NCBI GenBank assembly: GCA_949292775.1
Contig: CASFBL010000002.1
Coordinates: 124,001 to 188,000, forward strand
DNA length: 64,000 nucleotides
Direction of reading: 5' to 3'
From: an uncultured Eubacteriales bacterium
Lineage (GTDB): Bacteria; Bacillota; Clostridia; Oscillospirales; Acutalibacteraceae
The stretch's first letter is position 1; each line of letters begins with the position of its first letter. The notes below the pieces were generated by a model. That model was not told where the DNA came from and did not search any database. It worked only from the letters and a program-made list of their open reading frames with translations. Positions 58,609 to 64,000 of this stretch are shown one piece after another. Made by a program: the position numbers and the translations under genes.

Positions 58609-59518
58609 AGTTTTAATTGACGCCGACTATGAGGGCGAACGCGTTGATAAATACCTTTCCGTCATTTTTCCCGACTCTTCCCGCGCTGCGCTGCAAAAAG
58701 CAGTTGAGGCGGGAAATGCGCTGGTGAACGGAAAAGCAGTTGCCAAAAACTATCGCCTGCGCGCAGGCGACAGGCTTGCTTTTTCGCCGCTTGCCGTCCG
58801 CCCTTTGAATGTGACAGCTGAAAATATCCCGCTGGACATTGCCTATGAGGACGATGACCTGTTGGTTGTCAATAAGCCCAAAGGCATGGTGGTGCACCCG
58901 GCACCCGGCAATTATGAGGGAACGCTTGTTAACGCGCTTCTCTACCATTGCCCGGACAGCCTTTCCGGCATCAACGGCGTTTTGCGCCCCGGCATTGTGC
59001 ACCGCATCGACAAGGATACCAGCGGCCTTTTGATTGTCGCAAAAAATGATTTTGCGCACCGTGCGCTTGCACTTCAAATTGCAGAGCATTCTTTCACAAG
59101 AGAGTATCGCGCCATTGTAACCGGGCATTTAAAAGAGGATAACGGCACCGTGGTCGCACCGATTGGGCGCAATCCCAATGACCGCAAAAAAATGGCTGTG
59201 ACCGACAAAAATGCAAAAAACGCTGTTACCCATTACGAGACGCTTGCAAAATATATCGGCTATTCTTATTTGAAACTGCGTTTGGAAACCGGCAGAACGC
59301 ACCAAATTCGCGTCCACATGGCTTATCTCGGCCATCCGCTTGCAGGGGATACCGTTTATGGGCACCCGCCGAAAAGTGAACTTTCGCTCGGCGGTCAGTG
59401 CCTGCATGCCGGGCTTATCGGGTTTGTGCACCCGCGAACACAGGAATATATGGAATTTCAAAGCCCCTTACCGGATTATTTCACAAAATTTCAAAGGAGC
59501 CTAACACTTGAAGACTGA
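58595..59518 (+). CDS. RluA family pseudouridine synthase
   Basis: Isomerises uridine to pseudouridine in rRNA; RluD-like by context (next to lspA, as ylyB in Bacillus). The 307-residue protein has an N-terminal S4 domain (ERVDKYLSVIFPDSSRAALQ) and the catalytic HRIDKDTSGLLIVAKND with its Asp. VNKPKGMVVHP and LETGRTHQIRVHMAYLGHPL are also present. The ATG at 58595 lies in the end of lspA. Overlaps the next gene by 11 bases. Confidence 0.94.
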   Translation: MNPIEVLIDADYEGERVDKYLSVIFPDSSRAALQKAVEAGNALVNGKAVAKNYRLRAGDRLAFSPLAVRPLNVTAENIPLDIAYEDDDLLVVNKPKGMVVHPAPGNYEGTLVNALLYHCPDSLSGINGVLRPGIVHRIDKDTSGLLIVAKNDFAHRALALQIAEHSFTREYRAIVTGHLKEDNGTVVAPIGRNPNDRKKMAVTDKNAKNAVTHYETLAKYIGYSYLKLRLETGRTHQIRVHMAYLGHPLAGDTVYGHPPKSELSLGGQCLHAGLIGFVHPRTQEYMEFQSPLPDYFTKFQRSLTLED

Positions 59519-60356
59519 AGAAAAAGTAAAAACTGATTTTTCCGACTGGCTGGTCGCTTCTGATATTGACGGCACGCTGAACAATAAACTGCGGCGTCTC
59601 CCAAAGCGCAATTATGAGCGTATTTGTGAGTTCGTTTTAGAAAAAAAAGGACATTTCACTTTAGCTTCCGGCCGCAATGTCAGTTCCATGCGCAAACCGT
59701 TTGAGAATTTGCCAATCCAGTCTACGCCTGCAATCCTTCTCAACGGCGCAGGACTTTATGATTACGAGCATGAAAAAATGCTTCGTTTTCACGCAATTAA
59801 TCCTGCCGGCTATGAGCTTGTGAAAGCGGTTATGAAAAAATTTCCCATGGTCGAAGTTGAAATTTTGACCAGTGACAGCGCATATACTATCAACGCGCAT
59901 GTTTTTGCAAATATAATGCTGAAAGCAGACAATCTGCCGCACCGGCGCTATAAAAAAGTCGGCGAAGTGCCGCCGGATGACTGGGGTAAGGTTATCTTTT
60001 TAGGCATGCCGCCGCTGATTTCTGCGGTCAAACGATATCTGCTCTCCATCAGCGACCCCAATGTCAACTTTATGTCGTCGAGTATTTCTTCCTTTGAAAT
60101 GCTTGAAAAAGGGATTCACAAGGGCGTTGGCGTGCGTGAAGTTGCAGAGCTTTACGGCATTGATTATAAGCATACCGCCGCCATAGGCGATTATTTCAAC
60201 GATTACGAAATGCTTAAAAGCGTATATTTGTCGGCGTGCTGCGGGCAGGCACCGAGGGAAATGCATGAAATTGCAAAATTCCACGCCTGTCACTGCAACC
60301 GCGGTGCGGTGGCGGATCTGCTGGAATATATTATGTATGAATACAAGGAGGATTAA
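59508..60356 (+). CDS. Cof-type HAD-IIB hydrolase
   Basis: A 282-residue phosphatase of the haloacid dehalogenase superfamily: motif I SDIDGTLNNKLR (nucleophile Asp), motif II TLASGRN, a type IIB cap, and motif IV AIGDYFNDYEML (GDxxND). Substrate unknown; sugar phosphates or flavin/PLP-type phosphates are common in the family. The TTG start follows AAAGGAGCC and lies within the end of the pseudouridine synthase gene. Confidence 0.92.
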   Translation: MKTEEKVKTDFSDWLVASDIDGTLNNKLRRLPKRNYERICEFVLEKKGHFTLASGRNVSSMRKPFENLPIQSTPAILLNGAGLYDYEHEKMLRFHAINPAGYELVKAVMKKFPMVEVEILTSDSAYTINAHVFANIMLKADNLPHRRYKKVGEVPPDDWGKVIFLGMPPLISAVKRYLLSISDPNVNFMSSSISSFEMLEKGIHKGVGVREVAELYGIDYKHTAAIGDYFNDYEMLKSVYLSACCGQAPREMHEIAKFHACHCNRGAVADLLEYIMYEYKED

Positions 60357-60358
60357 CG

Positions 60359-61201
60359 ATGGACAAAACCGTGAAACAGTCGTTGCAGATTTTTGCAACC
60401 AAAGCCAGAATTGGTGTTTTGGAAGGGGTATATAACGCCAAAGCCGGGCATCCGGGCGGCTCGCTTTCTATCTGTGATGTGTTGAGTTACCTTTACAATG
60501 TTGAAATGCATGTAGATCCGAAAAACCCGAAAGATGCGGGCCGGGATCGGTTGGTTCTGTCAAAAGGACATGCTGCACCCGCGCTTTATGCGACTTTGGC
60601 GCTCAAGGGGTATTTCCCCGTTGAGGATTTAAAGACCCTGCGCAAATCTGACAGCTATCTGCAAGGCCATCCTAATATGGATAAAGTCCCCGGTATCGAT
60701 ATGAGCACCGGTTCATTAGGCCAGGGTATTTCCGTGGCAGTCGGCATGGCGCTCGGCGGCAAGCTGGACAAAGCAGATTACCGCGTGTACGCCATTCTCG
60801 GCGACGGTGAAATCGAAGAAGGTCAGGTTTGGGAGGCAGCTATGCTTGCCGGCAACAAAGGCCTTGATAACCTCGTTGCGATTGTTGACAACAATAACCT
60901 GCAAATCGACGGCACCATGGAAGAAGTCAACGCGCCTTATCCGATTCCGGAAAAATTCCGCGCGTTTAACTGGAACACCATAGAAATCGACGGTCATGAC
61001 TATGACCAGATTGAGGATGCTTTCTTACAGGCAAAGCAGTGCAAGGGCAAACCCACGGCAATCATTATGAAAACGGTTAAGGGCAAAGGCGTTTCCTATA
61101 TGGAAAACGCAGTCGGCTGGCACGGCAGCGCACCGAATACCGAACAGTATGAACAGGCTATGGATGAATTGAAAGCCGCTTTGGCGAAACTGGAGGCGTA
61201 A
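60359..61201 (+). CDS. Transketolase N-terminal subunit
   Basis: TPP-binding half of a split transketolase, 280 residues, serving the non-oxidative pentose phosphate pathway. Visible are NAKAGHPGGSLSICDVLSYLY, LSKGHAAPALYATL, TGSLGQGISVAVGMALG and the TPP motif LGDGEIEEGQVWEAA ending NNLQIDG. AAGGAGGATTAACG precedes the ATG, 2 bases after the hydrolase stop. Partner of the next gene. Confidence 0.96.
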   Translation: MDKTVKQSLQIFATKARIGVLEGVYNAKAGHPGGSLSICDVLSYLYNVEMHVDPKNPKDAGRDRLVLSKGHAAPALYATLALKGYFPVEDLKTLRKSDSYLQGHPNMDKVPGIDMSTGSLGQGISVAVGMALGGKLDKADYRVYAILGDGEIEEGQVWEAAMLAGNKGLDNLVAIVDNNNLQIDGTMEEVNAPYPIPEKFRAFNWNTIEIDGHDYDQIEDAFLQAKQCKGKPTAIIMKTVKGKGVSYMENAVGWHGSAPNTEQYEQAMDELKAALAKLEA

Positions 61202-61204
61202 ACG

Positions 61205-62155
61205 ATGGCAGAAGTAGTAAAATGTGCAACAAGAGAAGCCTACGGCAAGGCGCTTGTCGAACTGGGCGAGACCAACGATAAAGTTTTGGTGCTGGACGCG
61301 GACCTTGCCGCTGCTACCAAAACCGGCATGTTTAAAAAAGCGTTCCCTGAAAAATTCATCGATGTCGGCATCGCGGAAAGCAACTTAATGGGTGTGGCTG
61401 CGGGCCTTGCCGCAACCGGGCACATTGTGTTTGCAAGCTCGTTTGCGATGTTCGCAGCCGGTCGTGCATTTGAACAGGTGCGCAATTCCATTGCATACAC
61501 CCACTTGAATGTTAAAATCGGCGCGACCCACGCGGGCATTTCCGTCGGTGAGGACGGCGCCAGCCACCAGTGCTGTGAAGATATTGCTTTGATGCGCTCC
61601 ATTCCGGGCATGGTTATTTTGAACCCGGCCGATGACATTGAAGCGCGTGCCTGCGTTATGGCGGCGGCAGAGCATGAAGGTCCCGTTTATATGCGCTTCG
61701 GCAGACTTGCCGTGCCGCGCGTGTTTGATGAAAGCTATCATTTTGAAATCGGCAAGGGCAGCGTGCTCAAAGAGGGCAGCGATGTCACTATCGTCGCTAC
61801 CGGCCTTATGGTCAACGAAGCGCTTGAAGCGGCCAAGCTTCTGCAAAATGACGGCATTTCCGCGCGTGTTGTCAATATGGCGACCATCAAGCCGATTGAC
61901 CGCGAAATCCTGATTGATTCCGCAAAGAAGACCGGCGCAATCGTAACTGCAGAAGAGCACAATGTGCTTGGCGGTCTTGGCGGCGCTGTTGCGGAAGTGA
62001 TTTGTGAGACGGTTCCCGTGCCGGTGCTGCGTATCGGCGTGGAAGATGTCTTCGGCAAATCCGGGCCCGCAGTTGAACTTTTACACATTTACGGTCTGGA
62101 TGCCGCACACATCGCTGAAAAAGCAAAACAGGCAGTTGCTCTGAAACAGGCTTAA
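61205..62155 (+). CDS. Transketolase C-terminal subunit
   Basis: Pyrimidine-binding and C-terminal half of the split transketolase, 316 residues: VLVLDADLAAATKTGMF, FIDVGIAESNLMGVAAGLAA (with the catalytic Glu that activates TPP), GATHAGISVGEDGASHQ and VTAEEHNVLGGLGGAV. It begins 3 bases after the N-terminal subunit gene, so both are made together. Followed by a strong terminator. Confidence 0.96.
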   Translation: MAEVVKCATREAYGKALVELGETNDKVLVLDADLAAATKTGMFKKAFPEKFIDVGIAESNLMGVAAGLAATGHIVFASSFAMFAAGRAFEQVRNSIAYTHLNVKIGATHAGISVGEDGASHQCCEDIALMRSIPGMVILNPADDIEARACVMAAAEHEGPVYMRFGRLAVPRVFDESYHFEIGKGSVLKEGSDVTIVATGLMVNEALEAAKLLQNDGISARVVNMATIKPIDREILIDSAKKTGAIVTAEEHNVLGGLGGAVAEVICETVPVPVLRIGVEDVFGKSGPAVELLHIYGLDAAHIAEKAKQAVALKQA

Positions 62156-62174
62156 TTGGTTCATAAAATCAGAA

Positions 62175-62213
62175 AAGCAGCCGGAAGGATTTTCCTTCCG
62201 GCTGCTTCTTTGT
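62175..62213. terminator. Bidirectional terminator after the transketolase genes
   Basis: A perfect 15-bp stem (62175-62189 with 62193-62207, loop TTT), followed by CTTTGTG and TTTTT and preceded by A-rich sequence. It lies between convergent genes. Confidence 0.9.
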
Positions 62214-62217
62214 GTTT

Positions 62218-62493
62218 TTACAGGCTGAAATCTTCCTCTGAAAAAGATTGCAGCTTTCGCGGGCGGCGCGGCTCGCGCTTTAAAATATCATATTTATATT
62301 TCCGGCAGTGCCCGTCTCGCTCGACCACACCTTTCTTTTCACAAAGTACCGTTTCTTTGTCCGGCGAAAGGCGGCCGTGTACGCAGTATTCACATTTCGG
62401 AGAAATCGCTTCCAGCTCTGCTTTTTTCTTCAATCCATTCACAACCCTTTTGTATGCTGCTTTAATATTAGCATACTTTTCGGTTGGGTTCAA
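62218..62493 (-). CDS. Conserved clostridial-type Cys4 protein, function unknown
   Basis: A 91-residue soluble protein with four cysteines spaced like a zinc site (CEYCVHG, VLCEKKG, GHCRKYKYD) followed by a basic KREPRRPRKL and an acidic end. I recognise the pattern as recurring in clostridia but know no function. The annotated TTG start at 62493 lies inside the end of the YlbJ-like gene and has AGAGG directly against it, too close for a normal ribosome site. Either translation is coupled to the upstream gene or a later start is used. Confidence 0.65.
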   Translation of the reverse strand: MNPTEKYANIKAAYKRVVNGLKKKAELEAISPKCEYCVHGRLSPDKETVLCEKKGVVERDGHCRKYKYDILKREPRRPRKLQSFSEEDFSL

Positions 62494-63526
62494 CCTCTAA
62501 AATCAGAAGCACACTCATCACAATCAGCGCGACAAAAGCCGGAACCGAGACCGAATATACCACCGGCGTTATAGCGCTGTTGGTTGCAAACACACTGACT
62601 TCACACGGGAAGAAATGCAAAATTCCTTTGCAGAGAAAGGCGGAAAGCACCGCGCAAATGCATCTCGCTGTAAAAAACCAGCTTGCTTTGACGCCGCAAA
62701 ACTGCAAATCAGAAAGAATTTGACAGTGCACAGAAAGCCCGGCAAACGAGAGAATCGCGGCAAGCACGGAAATCGGGAAATGGCCGGCCGCCGCCTGCAC
62801 GCCGCCGGTGACCTCCAAAATGCAGCTTAAAAACAGCTTGGCGCCTTGTGGCAAGGCAAGCGTTTCCACACAGGCGCAAATGGCGAAAAATAACACCACC
62901 CACGCGCAAATCATCAGCATGCTGCGCGCAGCTTCTGTAACCGCTTGTGTGAGTGATTTTGAAATGCCGTTCAGGCGAACGGTGACGCACCGTTTTCCAT
63001 AGGTCGCTTTTCGGTCGTCTAAAACGCCGGTCAAAACGCCCATAATCAAAGCTGCAAGCGTCGTGGAAGCGTATAAAATCACCCCGGCACGCACGCTGTG
63101 CAAAATGGAAAAACCGACGGCGGAAATCAAAAACGCGGGGCCTGCGTTGATGCAAAACAAGCACATGCGCATGGCTTGGTTTTGCGTGATGTGTCCGTTC
63201 GAAAGCAGCTGTGCCGTCATTTTTGCCCCTACGGGGAATCCGCCGATGAGCGCCATGAAAATAACCCCGGCGCTAACCCCCGGCAGGTGAAACAGGTGCT
63301 TTGTAATCGGTTCTAAAAAATGTCCGGTAAGCCCCAGAACGCCGGAATTGAGCAAAAATGATGCCACCGTCATAAATACGAATAACGAGGGGATGACCAC
63401 ATTGCCGCAAAGCTGAATGCCGGCACGCACGCCGGCTGTGCAGACCTCGGGCTTTGTAAATAAAAACCAACAGACCGTGCCGGCAAGCAGAATGGGCGGC
63501 AGGCTTTTTAAAATCTTTTTGCGCAT
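62468..63526 (-). CDS. YlbJ-like sporulation integral membrane protein (nucleoside-recognition/Gate domain)
   Basis: A 352-residue membrane protein with about nine hydrophobic segments. GIQLCGNVVIPSLFVFM, LIGGFPVGAKMTAQLL and CINAGPAFLISAVG are the Gate-domain signatures of the YlbJ/SpoVM-type group required for spore formation in Bacillus. Transported solute unknown. It diverges from yqfC across a 71-base gap. GGGGGAGAA precedes the ATG. The small Cys4 gene overlaps its end by 26 bases. Confidence 0.85.
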   Translation of the reverse strand: MRKKILKSLPPILLAGTVCWFLFTKPEVCTAGVRAGIQLCGNVVIPSLFVFMTVASFLLNSGVLGLTGHFLEPITKHLFHLPGVSAGVIFMALIGGFPVGAKMTAQLLSNGHITQNQAMRMCLFCINAGPAFLISAVGFSILHSVRAGVILYASTTLAALIMGVLTGVLDDRKATYGKRCVTVRLNGISKSLTQAVTEAARSMLMICAWVVLFFAICACVETLALPQGAKLFLSCILEVTGGVQAAAGHFPISVLAAILSFAGLSVHCQILSDLQFCGVKASWFFTARCICAVLSAFLCKGILHFFPCEVSVFATNSAITPVVYSVSVPAFVALIVMSVLLILEVEPNRKVC

Positions 63527-63597
63527 AATTCTCCCCCTTTTCCGGTAATCAATTTATATGCTTTCGCATAAATTTCTATGAGTGGGAGGGAATCAGA

Positions 63598-63888
63598 ATG
63601 GCTCGAAAAAGCAGAAAACAGCCGGCAAAACAGCACAGGTCGATTGAGCAGACTTTGGATTTGCCGGAAATCCTAAGCCCCAGCGTGCCGCACATTGAAA
63701 TGCAGGGCAATCAGGAAATCATTATCGACGGCTGCCGCGGTATTTTGGAATATGACGAGGACCGCATCAAGCTCAACGCGGGTTCGCTGGTGCTTTCGTT
63801 TGGCGGCAGTGGGCTTGTGATAAAAACCTATTCTGAAAACCAAACCGTTCTGACCGGCGAGGTCATGCAGATTTCATTTGAAAATTAG
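63598..63888 (+). CDS. yqfC: Sporulation protein YqfC (YabP/YqfC family)
   Basis: A 96-residue protein with a basic N-terminus and the YabP/YqfC beta-rich domain: EMQGNQEIIIDGCRGILEY, LNAGSLVLSFGG and LTGEVMQISFE are typical. In Bacillus yqfC is under sigma-E in the mother cell and lies directly before yqfD, as here. GGGAGGGAATCAG precedes the ATG. Confidence 0.9.
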   Translation: MARKSRKQPAKQHRSIEQTLDLPEILSPSVPHIEMQGNQEIIIDGCRGILEYDEDRIKLNAGSLVLSFGGSGLVIKTYSENQTVLTGEVMQISFEN

Positions 63889-63900
63889 GGAGGCTTCGGG

Positions 63901-64000
63901 TTGTTTATTTTGAAATTGGTGCGTTTTGTACTCGGCTATGTGCTGTTCACTGCCACCGGGGGGTTCCCGGAGCGGTTTATCAACCTGTGCACCAAAAATC
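63901..64000 (+). CDS. yqfD: Sporulation protein YqfD, N-terminal part (cut by window end)
   Basis: The first 33 codons are present: a TTG start with AGGGAGG 7 bases ahead, then a hydrophobic LKLVRFVLGYVLFTATGG and the family segment FPERFINLCTKN. Position straight after yqfC supports YqfD, a mother-cell membrane protein of sporulation. The rest lies beyond the window. Confidence 0.85.
   Translation, partial: MFILKLVRFVLGYVLFTATGGFPERFINLCTKN

Noticed and set aside
63551..63575. Terminator or sigma-E promoter in the gap between the YlbJ-like gene and yqfC
   Set aside because: The inverted repeat is short and AT-rich with no T run, and I could not pair the CATAAATT with a proper -35.

Overview
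The window looks like part of the chromosome of an anaerobic, endospore-forming member of the Clostridia (Firmicutes), plausibly of the Oscillospirales/Ruminococcaceae type. The grounds are an Rnf complex, the CtsR-McsA-McsB-ClpC heat-shock operon, YlbJ/YqfC/YqfD-like sporulation genes, split transketolase subunits and Bacillota-type ribosome binding sites. The lineage is an inference from gene content; no rRNA or tRNA gene is visible to settle it. I see no CRISPR array, IS element or integrase.

Layout. 1-3.6 kb: homoserine O-acyltransferase (MetA), a PurF-like protein with a dead amidotransferase domain, and a convergent iron alcohol dehydrogenase. 3.7-10.8 kb: one long operon under a single good promoter, apbE - NusG-II protein - Gx transporter - rnfCDGEAB. 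This couples the flavin transferase to the ferredoxin:NAD+ ion pump it probably flavinylates. 10.9-11.3 kb: two tiny divergent genes. 11.3-15.9 kb: ctsR-mcsA-mcsB-clpC behind a promoter bracketed by two CtsR operators.

15.9-19.1 kb: a compact cassette that I regard as the most interesting item. A strong promoter with a perfect Gram-positive LexA (SOS) box and a leader hairpin precedes a sigma-region-4-like protein, a phage-baseplate-like protein with a collagen-like segment, a GH25 lysozyme, an XhlA-like protein and a holin. No capsid, terminase, portal or integrase genes are present. It reads as a domesticated, DNA-damage-inducible lysis module.

19.1-40.4 kb: a Wzx/Wzy-type exopolysaccharide or capsule locus with its own promoter. 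It has a priming sugar transferase, five glycosyltransferases, a flippase and an EpsG-like polymerase. It also carries complete routes to UDP-GalNAcA (WbpP-like epimerase and WbpO-like dehydrogenase) and UDP-L-FucNAc (FnlA, FnlB, FnlC), plus unusual decoration genes: acyltransferase, HpcH/HpaI aldolase, 2-hydroxyacid dehydrogenase, asparagine-synthetase-like protein and sugar-transfer-associated ATP-grasp. A vanZ-like gene sits inside the fnl genes.

40.4-47 kb: mostly single genes: nucleotidyltransferase, exo/endonuclease/phosphatase, GNAT, YebC, uronate isomerase, SCP2 protein and alpha/beta hydrolase. 47-54.6 kb: tRNA modification and mismatch repair (miaB, ylbF/ricA-like, mutS, mutL, miaA), a gene order shared with Bacillus. 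54.6-62.2 kb: a cell-division and envelope run (HlyD-like, yggS, sepF, divIVA, lspA, rluA-type synthase), a Cof hydrolase and the split transketolase. 62.2-64 kb: a small Cys4 protein, a YlbJ-like membrane protein, yqfC and the start of yqfD, cut by the window end.
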